The position numbers and the translations under genes were made by a program. The notes below the pieces were generated by a model. It was given only the letters and a program-made list of their open reading frames with translations. It searched no databases and was not told the DNA's origin. Shown piece after piece: positions 45,809 to 54,741 of a stretch of DNA of 64,000 nt (positions within the stretch are counted from its first letter, which is position 1; each line of letters opens with the position of its first letter). Source of the stretch: an uncultured Saprospiraceae bacterium (GTDB taxonomy: Bacteria; Bacteroidota; Bacteroidia; Chitinophagales; Saprospiraceae); assembly GCA_937926205.1 (NCBI GenBank), contig CALEYL010000051.1:1-64000 (forward strand). The letters run 5' to 3'.

Positions 45809-47278
45809 TCAATACATTGGATTCTGCGTCAGCAGCCCGTCGCTCAGGTCAATCTCTTCCTGCGGGATCGGGAAAAGTTCGTGTTTGCCTGCCACAAATG
45901 CCTTGCCAACTGCCTGCATTACCGGCGCCAGACGTCCCTGCCGCTTCAGGTCAAACCAACGGTGTTGTTCCATCGCCAGTTCTACGCGACGTTCTTTCCA
46001 GATCCGGTCGCGCAACTGGTCTTTGTCGGTCACCGTAATATTGGGAAGGATAAAGGGGTTGGAACCGCGAGCACGAGCCCGCACCTGGTTGACGAAAGCC
46101 AGCGCTTCTGCTGTTTTTCCGTTCTCATTCATCGCTTCCGCAGCCATGAGCAAAACATCGGCGTAGCGCAGAATGCGGATGTTGCCGCCGCCAATGCCGT
46201 TCGCGCCGTTCAGCGGTTGGGGCGCCCAGGCTTTTTGGTTGTAGCGCTCGTTGATCACCTCCGGGTTGTCCTGCACCACTGCAGAACCATCGGGCAGCAC
46301 TTCGCCTACGTACAAAATCGTTGCTTCGCGGCGAGGGTCGCTGCCTTCGTAGGCCGCAACCAGGTTATCCGACGGGCGGTTGAATCCCCAGCCAAGGTTA
46401 GGTACGCCACGCACACCCTGAACTTCGTTGTATTGCGAGCCGCCCAGACCCTGAGGGTCAGAGGTTGTCTGCACTTCAAAGATCGACTCGGAAGAATTTT
46501 CGCCTTCCGGCGTAAACAGTTTGCCGTAGTTGGGATACAGGGCATATTTTCCTGAATTGATGACCGCCATGGCGTACTGCTCTGTTTTTTGAAAATCGCC
46601 CAATGTAAGGTAAACCCTGGCCAGCAAGCCATTGGCAGCGCCTTTGGTCACGCGCCCCTTTTCGGCAGCAGGATAGGTTTCCGGCAAAGTGGCCGCCGCT
46701 GCCTCGAGGTCTGCAATGATTTGTGCATACACCTCAGCCTGTGGTTTACGCGGCTGATCAAACTCGCTTGGCGTCAGTGGCCTGGTGATCAGCGGCAGGT
46801 CGCCAAACCAGCGCACCATATTGAAATAATAATAAGCGCGCAACAGGCGACATTCTGCAATGAGCCGGGCTTTGAGGGCTTCGTCCATTTCAATCGCCGG
46901 AATGCGCTCAATGGCAGTATTGGCACGGTAAATGCCCCGGTAATAACCATTCCATACCGTCGACATGGCTAAGTTTCCCGCATTATAAGTCAGGTTGTCC
47001 ACTTCGAGCAGGAAGTTGGCATCCGTAGGCGTACTGCCTTTATCGGCATCATCCGACACAATATCGGTCATACCTACGTAGCTAAAAACGTGCACTTCCC
47101 AACGGCGCAGCATGTTGTAAACCGCATTGGTAGCTTCAACAGCCTGCTCGGGCGTTTGGAAAAAAGACTCGTCGGTAAGGATATTGAGCGGCTCTTTCTG
47201 CAAAAAATCTTCGTTACAGCTGGTTGCTGCAAAAAGCATGACGCTGCCCAGTATGATTTTTGATAAGAACTGTTTCAT
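45809..47278 (-). CDS. susD: SusD/RagB family glycan-binding lipoprotein
   Basis: About 489 aa from ATG 47278, which starts the lipoprotein signal (ILGSVMLFAATSC). SusD features: DFLQKEPLNILTDESFFQTPEQA near the N-terminus, the TPR-like core YRANTAIERIP, ECRLLRAYYYFNMVRWFGDLPLITRP, and the C-terminal WKERRVELAMEQHRWFDLKRQGR with RxxELAxExxRxxDLxR. It caps the SusC channel and binds oligosaccharide at the cell surface. It follows susC by 43 bp, and is the last gene of the minus-strand polysaccharide utilization locus. Ligand inferred from neighbours: beta-1,2-glucan oligosaccharides. Confidence 0.93.
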   Translation of the reverse strand: MKQFLSKIILGSVMLFAATSCNEDFLQKEPLNILTDESFFQTPEQAVEATNAVYNMLRRWEVHVFSYVGMTDIVSDDADKGSTPTDANFLLEVDNLTYNAGNLAMSTVWNGYYRGIYRANTAIERIPAIEMDEALKARLIAECRLLRAYYYFNMVRWFGDLPLITRPLTPSEFDQPRKPQAEVYAQIIADLEAAAATLPETYPAAEKGRVTKGAANGLLARVYLTLGDFQKTEQYAMAVINSGKYALYPNYGKLFTPEGENSSESIFEVQTTSDPQGLGGSQYNEVQGVRGVPNLGWGFNRPSDNLVAAYEGSDPRREATILYVGEVLPDGSAVVQDNPEVINERYNQKAWAPQPLNGANGIGGGNIRILRYADVLLMAAEAMNENGKTAEALAFVNQVRARARGSNPFILPNITVTDKDQLRDRIWKERRVELAMEQHRWFDLKRQGRLAPVMQAVGKAFVAGKHELFPIPQEEIDLSDGLLTQNPMY

Positions 47279-47321
47279 AACATTTGTTTTGAAGAAAGCC
47301 ATACAGCTTTCCATGATTCAA

Positions 47322-50300
47322 TCAAAAAGAAGCGTTCAAGCCAAACGTATAGATCTTCGAAATCGGATATACAGCCCTGTCGATTCCGGATTCAAAACCG
47401 GATTCATTTACGATTTCAGGGGTGTATCCGGAGTATTTTGTCCAAATCTTCAGGTTGGTTCCCGCTACAAAAAACCGCAGACTCGTCATCCGGATTTTTT
47501 GCAACACCGACTGCGGCAGGCTATAGCTCACCTGCAGGTTGCGAAGTGCCACAAAAGAGCCATCTTCCACAAATCTGGAAGAAAACTGGTAATTATGGCC
47601 ACTGTTGGTCACCCGCGGTTCTGTATTGCTGGTGCCTTCTCCCGTCCAGCGATCGAGGAAACTACGCTCGAAGTTAGGCGTATTGAAACGCGCCATTTTT
47701 TTGGAATTGATGATCTCGTTGCCTGCTTGTCCGGCAAAATCGACCGACAAATCAAAGCCTTTCCAATCCGCTCCAACGCTGAATCCAAAGGTATAATCGG
47801 GAATGGAATTCCCCAAGACAATACGGTCTTTATCGGTGATGATGCCGTCGCCATTCTGATCTTTAAAAATCAGGTCGCCCGCTTTTTCCGGGCCTTCTTT
47901 CGCGAAATTGGCCAGATCGGCTTCGTTCTGGAAAATGCCGATCACTTCGTATCCATAAAAAGAACCAACCGACAAGCCCGCTCTGGTGATCGTGCCCAAT
48001 TGGCCGCCAAGGCCAAGTCCGCCTGCAAAAAATTGCTCTTCACCGTTGCTGAGGCGCAGCACTTCGTTGTCGATGGTTGAGCCCACCAGTGATGCCCGAT
48101 AGCCAAATGCACCTATTTTATCCTGCCAGTTCAGCGCCAGGTCTATCCCCTTATTGCTCACCTGGGCCGCATTGATGAGTGGCGGCGCTTCCAGTCCAAC
48201 ATACAAAGGAATCGGTACCCGCCACAGGATGTCTTCCGTGGTGCGGTTGTAATAGTCGATTTCGATATTGAGCCGGTTTTTGACAAAGCCCATTTCGAGG
48301 CCGATATTCGACTGCGTGGTGCTTTCCCAACGAAGATCGGGGTTGGAAAGGGTCAGCGGCAAAGCGCCGGTTTGCAGGTTTTCGCCCGTGCCAAACACCG
48401 CCCAAAGCCCGGTGGCAATAACGGCAGCGCTTTCGTAGTTGCCAATGCGGTCGTTACCCGTCTGGCCCCAGCCTGCACGCAACTTCAGATTGCTGAACAA
48501 GTTCTGGTTCTCCATAAAAGCTTCTTCCGTGATGCGCCAGCCCAGCGAAAACGAAGGGAAGTAGCCAAAGCGATTGTTTTTGCCAAAACGCGAAGAGCCA
48601 TCTGCCCGGAAAGAAGCCGTCAACAGGTATTTCTGAAACAAAGTGGTGTTCACCCGGAAGAGGTAAGATAAAATACTCCAGGAACTGGCGCCATTGAAAA
48701 CATTCCGGCTGTCCAGCTCTGAAAAATTGATGAAGCGCAGGGCCTCGTTTTCGTATTGCAAGCCTTGTACCGAAGCACCGAAAAAGGAGCTTTCGTCGTT
48801 CTGGGAAGTGACCCCGCCCAAAACGGTCAGGCTGAGGTTTTCATTCCAGTCTTTTTGAAAAGTCACCGTATTTTCCCAGAGCCAGTTGGTGGATTCCGCC
48901 CTGGAAATGGTTAGGCCGTTCACCAAACGCTGCTGTTGTGCGGAAACGACAAAGGCCGGTACAAAACTTTCAAAATCTTCCCGATAGATATTGACGCCAA
49001 AGCTGCTGCGGAAGGTAAAGTTTTTCAGGAAGGTCAGGTCGGCATACACATTGCCGAGGAGGCGAACCCCGTTGCGCAGGTTGTCATTTTCATAAAACAA
49101 CTGAGCCAGCGGATTGCCTACAGAAGACCGTGTCGATGTATTTCCATAAACCCCGTCTACAAATCCAACAACAGTCGGGTCGGCGCGGTAGGTGTTGCCT
49201 GTTACATCGGGTACGGAAACATCTTTGGTATTGATAAAAGCGAGGTTGTGACCAATTTTCAGCGCAGATTTAACATGGTATTCGTTGTTGGCACGGATGG
49301 TTAATCGGCGGTAGCGCGACCCTTTCAAGATACCCTCCTGATCGAAATAATCGCCGCTGATGTTGTACGACATTTTTTCGGTAGCGCCACTGAAAGCAAT
49401 GTTGTAGTTCTGCATGGGGGCAACCTGATACACTTCATTTTGCCAGTCCGTTCCTGCGCCTAAAGAGGCGGGATCAGGAAAAGTAGGCGCTCCGCCTACC
49501 TCATTCTGAATGATTTCGTTCGACAGAATCGCGTATTCTTCAGCGTTTGTCAGTTCGATGGTTTTGGCCACTTCCTGAGATCCGCGGTAGGCAGAAAAGG
49601 AAACCTGCGCAGACTGCCCGATTTTGCCCCGCTTGGTGGAAATCAGCACCACGCCGTTGGCGCCACGGGCGCCATAGATGGCGGTTGCCGAAGCGTCTTT
49701 CAGGACATTAATGCTTTCGATGTCGTTGGTATTAAGAAAACTAATATCATCTACAATCAAACCATCTACTACATACAGAGGGCGGGCATCATTCAGTGTG
49801 CCTACCCCGCGAATACGCACTACTGCGCCATCGCCGGGGCGCCCGGAAGCTGTCACGACCTGTACGCCGGGAATTTTACCCTGCAAAGCTTGTTGAACAG
49901 AGGCTGTTGGCAACCTGGCGACATCTTCTCCTTTTACCGTGGAGACGGCTCCGGTGAGGTCTTGCTTGCGTTGGGTACCATAACCCACGACGACGACCTG
50001 CTCCAGCAACAACGCCGATTCGGAAAGCTTAACGTCGATGGTGCTGCGGTTGCCAATTTTTTCTTCCACCGAAGCATATCCGGTGTAGGAAAAAACCAGC
50101 ACCGCTTCCGGGCCCGCAACCGTTACTTCGTACATCCCATCCAGGTCGGTGATGGTCCCGTTGTTTGTATTTTTCTCCAGAATATTCACTCCGATGAGCG
50201 GCTCGCTTCCGGAATTATCGGTCACTTTGCCCCTCACTTTTATCTGAGCGTCGGCAAAACCGACACACCCCCAGACCAGCAAAACCAGCAGGATTGCTTT

Positions 50301-50339
50301 TCGCCACGAAGGTGATTTGTGTGTGTTAAGGTAGCTCAT
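47322..50339 (-). CDS. susC: SusC/RagA family TonB-dependent outer-membrane transporter
   Basis: A 1005-aa TonB-linked receptor: signal peptide (KAILLVLLVWGCVGFADA), carboxypeptidase-like domain (VRGKVTDNSGSEPLIGVNILEKNT), TonB box region VVVGYGTQRKQDLTGAVS, plug domain with LQGKIPGVQV, VRIRGVGTLNDARPLYVVDG and INVLKDASATAIYGARGANGVVLI, then a 22-strand barrel ending in an aromatic residue (ISKIYTFGLNASF). It imports oligosaccharides with SusD using TonB energy. A 600-bp region with an 87-bp tandem repeat lies between it and the upstream GH3 gene, so susCD may have its own promoter. Confidence 0.95.
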   Translation of the reverse strand: MSYLNTHKSPSWRKAILLVLLVWGCVGFADAQIKVRGKVTDNSGSEPLIGVNILEKNTNNGTITDLDGMYEVTVAGPEAVLVFSYTGYASVEEKIGNRSTIDVKLSESALLLEQVVVVGYGTQRKQDLTGAVSTVKGEDVARLPTASVQQALQGKIPGVQVVTASGRPGDGAVVRIRGVGTLNDARPLYVVDGLIVDDISFLNTNDIESINVLKDASATAIYGARGANGVVLISTKRGKIGQSAQVSFSAYRGSQEVAKTIELTNAEEYAILSNEIIQNEVGGAPTFPDPASLGAGTDWQNEVYQVAPMQNYNIAFSGATEKMSYNISGDYFDQEGILKGSRYRRLTIRANNEYHVKSALKIGHNLAFINTKDVSVPDVTGNTYRADPTVVGFVDGVYGNTSTRSSVGNPLAQLFYENDNLRNGVRLLGNVYADLTFLKNFTFRSSFGVNIYREDFESFVPAFVVSAQQQRLVNGLTISRAESTNWLWENTVTFQKDWNENLSLTVLGGVTSQNDESSFFGASVQGLQYENEALRFINFSELDSRNVFNGASSWSILSYLFRVNTTLFQKYLLTASFRADGSSRFGKNNRFGYFPSFSLGWRITEEAFMENQNLFSNLKLRAGWGQTGNDRIGNYESAAVIATGLWAVFGTGENLQTGALPLTLSNPDLRWESTTQSNIGLEMGFVKNRLNIEIDYYNRTTEDILWRVPIPLYVGLEAPPLINAAQVSNKGIDLALNWQDKIGAFGYRASLVGSTIDNEVLRLSNGEEQFFAGGLGLGGQLGTITRAGLSVGSFYGYEVIGIFQNEADLANFAKEGPEKAGDLIFKDQNGDGIITDKDRIVLGNSIPDYTFGFSVGADWKGFDLSVDFAGQAGNEIINSKKMARFNTPNFERSFLDRWTGEGTSNTEPRVTNSGHNYQFSSRFVEDGSFVALRNLQVSYSLPQSVLQKIRMTSLRFFVAGTNLKIWTKYSGYTPEIVNESGFESGIDRAVYPISKIYTFGLNASF

Positions 50340-50410
50340 TTAGGTTGTTGTTTAAGTTAGGAAAACGATTTCTGAGTTTGCAGTTATTCAGTTGGCAGTT
50401 GGCAGTTGGC

Positions 50411-50758
50411 AGTTGGCAGTTTTGAGTGTACTTCTGATTAAGCAGGTATTTTCAGATTGAGTAAATGGATAAAACAGTTGGCAGTTTTTCAGTCGGCAGT
50501 TGGCAGTTTTGAGTGTACTTCTGATTAAGCAGGTATTTTCAGATTGAGTAAATGGATAAAACAGTTGGCAGTTTTTCAGTCGGCAGTTGGCAGTTTTGAG
50601 TGTACTTCTGATTAAGCAGGTATTTTCAGATTGAGTAAATGGATAAAACAGTTGGCAGTTTTTCAGTCGGCAGTTGGCAGTTTTGAGGGTATTTCTGATT
50701 AAGCTGGTATTTTCAGATTGAGCAAACGGATGAATAGTTGGCAGTTTTTTAGTTCGCA
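50411..50758. repeat. 87-bp tandem repeat array (about four copies)
   Basis: The landmark CTTCTGATTAAGC recurs at 50431, 50518, 50605 and (as TTTCTGATTAAGC) 50692, exactly 87 bp apart. Units contain CAGTTGGCAGTTTTGAG and TTTCAGATTGAGTAAATGG; copies 1-3 are nearly identical and copy 4 has diverged. The flank 50765-50900 carries inverted relatives (CTGCCAACTGCTAACTGCC). No unique spacers, so not CRISPR. It fills the gap between the GH3 gene and susC, within the 5' region of susC. Confidence 0.9.
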
Positions 50759-50947
50759 GTTCGGAGCAGCCAGCACTATCCCGCCAACTGCCAATTTTTC
50801 ATAAACCGTTACTCAAATTGATAACCCGAATTTTTATCCTAATCAAACTCCATCCTGCCAACTGCTAACTGCCAACTCTTCATAATCCGTTCTTCAAATT
50901 GAGAACTCAAAATGTTTATCCAAAGCAAACTCTATCCTGCCCACTGC

Positions 50948-53212
50948 TTATTCTACAAATTTCACCCTCGCTGATAGCTTCGCATCAGAATCCCCCCCGA
51001 CAAAGAGGTCAAAATCGCCTGGTTCAGCACGGAAGCGCATCTTTTGATCGTAGAAGGACAAATCCTTGGCAGTCAGTTTGAAAACCAACTCCTTAGATTC
51101 ACCTGCTTTCAAAAAAACCTTTTGAAAGCCTTTTAATTCGCGAACAGGCCGGGTGACGCTGCCCACGAGGTCGCGTACATACAATTGTGCCGTTTCTTCT
51201 CCATCCCGGTTGCCGGTATTTTTCAAGGTTACCCGAACCTCCAGCGTTTCGCCGTAGCGGAAAGTTGCTGCTGAAGTTTTCAAGCCGGAATAGCTGAAAG
51301 TGGTATAGCTCAAGCCATAGCCAAAGGGATACTGGGGCGTGTTGGGCACATCCAGGTATTTGCTGGTGTATTTATCATTCGCGTCAAACGGACGACCGGT
51401 ATTTTTCATGCTGTAAAAAATCGGTACCTGCCCCACATTGCGAGGGAAGGTGATCGGCAATTTTCCGGATGGATTGTAATCGCCAAACAGCACGTCAGCG
51501 ATGGCATTGCCGGCCTGGGTTCCAAGAAACCAGGTTTCCAGTATTGCAGGCGCATTTTCAGCAATCCAGGGAATCGCCAGCGGCCTGCCATTCATCAGTA
51601 CCACCACCACTGGTTTTCCGGTGGCAACCAGCAAGCGAACCAACTCCTCCTGCACCCCCGGCAAGGTAATATCTGAACGGCTTGCCGCTTCACCGCTCAT
51701 ACCTGCTTCTTCGCCAACAGCTACGACAATGACATCGGCTGATTTGGCGGTCGACAAAGCTGCTTTAAAGCCGCTTTTGTCGCTGTTGTTGATGTCACAA
51801 CCTTTAGAGAAGCTTATTTTAATCGTATTGCCGAGCTTGGCGCGAATGCCCTCCATCAGGGTAACGCATTGTTTGGAATCGCCTGCCGCCGACCAGGATC
51901 CTATCAATTCTTTGTTGCTGTCGGCCAATGGGCCAATGACCGCAAGTTTTTTGATAGACTTCGAAATCGGCAGGGTATTTTTTTCATTTTTCAGCAAAAC
52001 AATGGATTTTCGGGAAACATCCCTGGCTGCATCCAGGTGCGCCGGCGCCATGATGATCCGTTTTTCGCGCTCGGTATCGCTGAAACGATAAGGATCGTCG
52101 AACAGGCCAAGCATGTATTTCATGCGCAAAATCCGCCGCACACAGTTGTCCACAATGGATTCTGGAACGCGGCCTTCTTTTACCAAATCAGCAAGATGGG
52201 TGTAGTAAACAGCACCCTGCATGTCCATGTCTACTCCGGCCATAACGGCCAGTTCCCCGGCATCTTTTTCATCGGCAACAATTCCGTGGTCCACCATTTC
52301 ATTGATGGAGGTGTAATCTGTAACGATGAAGCCCGGAAATCCCCATTCGTTGCGCAGGATATCGGTCAGCAAAAATTTATTTCCGGTTGCAGGAACGCCA
52401 TCCAACTCATTGAAAGAAGTCATGAAGGTCCAGGCGCCGGCGTCAGCGCCGGCTTTAAAAGGAGGAAGGTACACATCGCGAAGCATGCGTTCAGACATGT
52501 CCACCGTGTGGTAATCGCGGCCAGCCTGCGCTGCGCCATAAGCGGCATAGTGCTTGACACAGGCCAGTACGGCATCCGGCTGATCATAGCCATTGCCCTG
52601 AAAACCTTTAACCCGTGCTTTTGCAATGGCTGATCCGAGGTAAGTATCTTCTCCGGCGCCTTCGCAAACACGGCCCCAACGCGGGTCTCTGGCAATATCC
52701 ACCATCGGTGCAAAAGTCCAGTGCAGGCCGGAAGCAGCTGCTTCAAGTCCGGCAATCCGAGCAGAGTGCTCAATGGCCGTTAAATCCCAGCTGGCAGATT
52801 CGCCAAGTGGAACCGGAAAAATCGTTTTATACCCATGAATAACATCATAGCCAAAAAGCAGGGGGATACCGAGACGGGTTTCTTCTACGGCAATCCGCTG
52901 TAATTCTCGCGTAAACGCAGCAGAATGGGCATTAAAAATGGCTCCTACCCTACCTTTTTTTATGTCGTCTTTGTACCCGGCCCGGAGTGTTGGCCCGGTA
53001 ACATCCCAATCGGAGGTAAAAAGTGTCATTTGACCTACTTTCTCTTCCATCGTCATCAACGCCAGAAGAGAGTCAATGCTGTGCTCGATGCGGGCATCCA
53101 GTTTTACCGGGCGCGGGGCATCGGAAAAGAGGCCACTCTGTATGGCGAATGAATTGAGGAGATAGGCAACGCCCAGCAATGCCCCCAATTTCAGGAGTTT
53201 TGTTAAATTCAT
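50948..53212 (-). CDS. bglX: GH3 beta-glucosidase (BglX-like), candidate sophorooligosaccharide hydrolase
   Basis: About 754 aa from ATG 53212, which begins an export signal (LLKLGALLGVAYLLNSFAIQ). The GH3 N-domain carries MTMEEKVGQMTLF, the substrate pocket GYDVIHGYKTIFP, DPRWGRVCEGAGEDTYL, KHYAAYG and the nucleophile Asp (about 299) in FPGFIVTDYTSINEM. The C-domain has VVVAVGEEAGMSGEAASR and the fibronectin-III tail starts near YGETLEVRVTLKNTG. It removes glucose from non-reducing ends, probably in the periplasm. Its position between a GH144-like lipoprotein gene (23 bp upstream) and susCD suggests beta-1,2-linked glucans as substrate; GH3 enzymes in GH144 loci are known for sophorose-type activity. 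Confidence 0.92.
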   Translation of the reverse strand: MNLTKLLKLGALLGVAYLLNSFAIQSGLFSDAPRPVKLDARIEHSIDSLLALMTMEEKVGQMTLFTSDWDVTGPTLRAGYKDDIKKGRVGAIFNAHSAAFTRELQRIAVEETRLGIPLLFGYDVIHGYKTIFPVPLGESASWDLTAIEHSARIAGLEAAASGLHWTFAPMVDIARDPRWGRVCEGAGEDTYLGSAIAKARVKGFQGNGYDQPDAVLACVKHYAAYGAAQAGRDYHTVDMSERMLRDVYLPPFKAGADAGAWTFMTSFNELDGVPATGNKFLLTDILRNEWGFPGFIVTDYTSINEMVDHGIVADEKDAGELAVMAGVDMDMQGAVYYTHLADLVKEGRVPESIVDNCVRRILRMKYMLGLFDDPYRFSDTEREKRIIMAPAHLDAARDVSRKSIVLLKNEKNTLPISKSIKKLAVIGPLADSNKELIGSWSAAGDSKQCVTLMEGIRAKLGNTIKISFSKGCDINNSDKSGFKAALSTAKSADVIVVAVGEEAGMSGEAASRSDITLPGVQEELVRLLVATGKPVVVVLMNGRPLAIPWIAENAPAILETWFLGTQAGNAIADVLFGDYNPSGKLPITFPRNVGQVPIFYSMKNTGRPFDANDKYTSKYLDVPNTPQYPFGYGLSYTTFSYSGLKTSAATFRYGETLEVRVTLKNTGNRDGEETAQLYVRDLVGSVTRPVRELKGFQKVFLKAGESKELVFKLTAKDLSFYDQKMRFRAEPGDFDLFVGGDSDAKLSARVKFVE

Positions 53213-53235
53213 AAACAGTGCGTATTTTTTCAATT

Positions 53236-54606
53236 TCAATTGCTCTTGTCGAGCCACCCGCCTGTAAATCCGGCTTTTTTAAGGCCTTCGCGGATGTATG
53301 GATTTTTTTTCATGACTTCCCAAACCAATCGGGAGCGGTGGTTTTCCAACTGGATGAGAATGGGGCCCTGATCAATGCCGAGGTAATCCACATCATACCA
53401 GTCAAGGGTGGGGTTAAAGGCATCCCGAAACCCGTAAGGGCCGATTAAGCCGTCGTAATAATCGTTCCACATGGTCTTAAGAGCCGGCAGGCAGATTTCA
53501 GGCGCAAAGGGTACAGAACCGCCTGCAGCAGTTGGCGCGAGGGTTCCGTCATCGAAGATGTAATCGCCGGAAGCGCCACGTGCACGGTAGCCGTCAAACT
53601 TCACATTTCGGCCGTTCCACTCTTTTTCCAATGGTCCGGGGCCGTCACAGGCTGTAAGTCCCCAAACATTTTTTCCATATCCGGCAAATCCGGATGGGTT
53701 TTTCAGGCAATAGGCGCGGTTGGCATAAGTGGCGCGGCGGGCATTTTCAAAATAGTCGATGCCTTTTGCTTTCATGTACGGGTCGTAAATTCCCTGAAAA
53801 TCAACATACATCTGGCTGTACTGGTGGCCAAAAAGCGGCGCAAAATTGACGTACTCCTGACCCTCAAAACGGTTCCAGACGTATGGTTTACACCATTTTT
53901 CCCAGCTCTCTTCAGGAATCGGGTGCGAAGGCGAGCCCATCGCCATGATGATCAAAACCATCGCTTCGTTGTAGCCGTGCCATTCACTCGCCAGGAAGCC
54001 CTTGTCGGGAAACCAGCCCATGGAAAGGTAGCCTTTGTCATTCAACGCCCAATCCCACTCTACCCGGCGATAGAGCTGATCAGAAAGCGCTCGAATACGG
54101 GTTTCCGTTTCATTATTGCCGTCAAAATAAGACATGACCGACAACACCCCCGCCATTAAGAGACCGGTATCAATGGTGGACAACTCCACATTTTTGAAGC
54201 GCCTGGCGTCGTTGTGGTTCAGAAAATGGTAGAAAAACCCCTTGTAACCACTCACTCCTGACATCGCATCACCCTGAGGCAAAGCAATCAGCGTTTCCAG
54301 GGTTTTCAACACCCGGTCAGCGCCCTGTTCACGGGTAATGTATCCCCGTTCCACTCCGATAAAATAAGCGCTTAGCCCAAATCCGGTAGCGGCAATGCTT
54401 GAAAAATTAAGCGTCGGCCAGCGGTCCGGTACTTGCCAGTTGGCATCTGCTGTTTCCGGTAGTTCCCAGAAATAGCGAAACGTGCGCAGTTGAAGCTCGT
54501 CTATAGAAAAAGGAACCTTTGCACCTGATGTTTTCCGGGAATGGGCTCCCGGTTGGCAAGCACTCAGGATGAGGAGCAACGAAGCTGCAATCAGACGGCA
54601 GGTCAT
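53236..54606 (-). CDS. GH144-like (glucoamylase-like, PF10091) lipoprotein, candidate endo-beta-1,2-glucanase
   Basis: About 456 aa from ATG 54606, chosen because it begins a lipoprotein signal (LIAASLLLILSAC). The (alpha/alpha)6 family PF10091/GH144 is shown by LQLRTFRYFWELPE, AATGFGLSAYFIGVERGYITREQGADRVL, GFFYHFLNHNDARRFKNVELSTIDTGLLMAGVL, EWHGYNEAMVLIIMAMGSP, VWGLTACDGPG and YLGIDQGPILIQLENHRS. GH144 enzymes cut linear beta-1,2-glucan to short sophorooligosaccharides. As a lipoprotein it is anchored in the outer membrane or faces the periplasm. It lies between the CBM-like T9SS gene and GH3. Confidence 0.9.
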   Translation of the reverse strand: MTCRLIAASLLLILSACQPGAHSRKTSGAKVPFSIDELQLRTFRYFWELPETADANWQVPDRWPTLNFSSIAATGFGLSAYFIGVERGYITREQGADRVLKTLETLIALPQGDAMSGVSGYKGFFYHFLNHNDARRFKNVELSTIDTGLLMAGVLSVMSYFDGNNETETRIRALSDQLYRRVEWDWALNDKGYLSMGWFPDKGFLASEWHGYNEAMVLIIMAMGSPSHPIPEESWEKWCKPYVWNRFEGQEYVNFAPLFGHQYSQMYVDFQGIYDPYMKAKGIDYFENARRATYANRAYCLKNPSGFAGYGKNVWGLTACDGPGPLEKEWNGRNVKFDGYRARGASGDYIFDDGTLAPTAAGGSVPFAPEICLPALKTMWNDYYDGLIGPYGFRDAFNPTLDWYDVDYLGIDQGPILIQLENHRSRLVWEVMKKNPYIREGLKKAGFTGGWLDKSN

Positions 54607-54741
54607 ATCGCAATGATTTAGCCGGTTCAAAAAAAGAACTGTGGCAGCGGTTGCCTTTTTGAGACAACCGCTGTCTTCACAGCACATTTTGTTCATAATG
54701 CAACAGGTAGCTTTTGATTCGAGGCTCCTGTTTCCGGCTGA

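Noticed and set aside
50411..50758. CRISPR array
   Set aside because: The 87-bp repeats are contiguous, with no unique spacers between them, and no cas genes are in the window.
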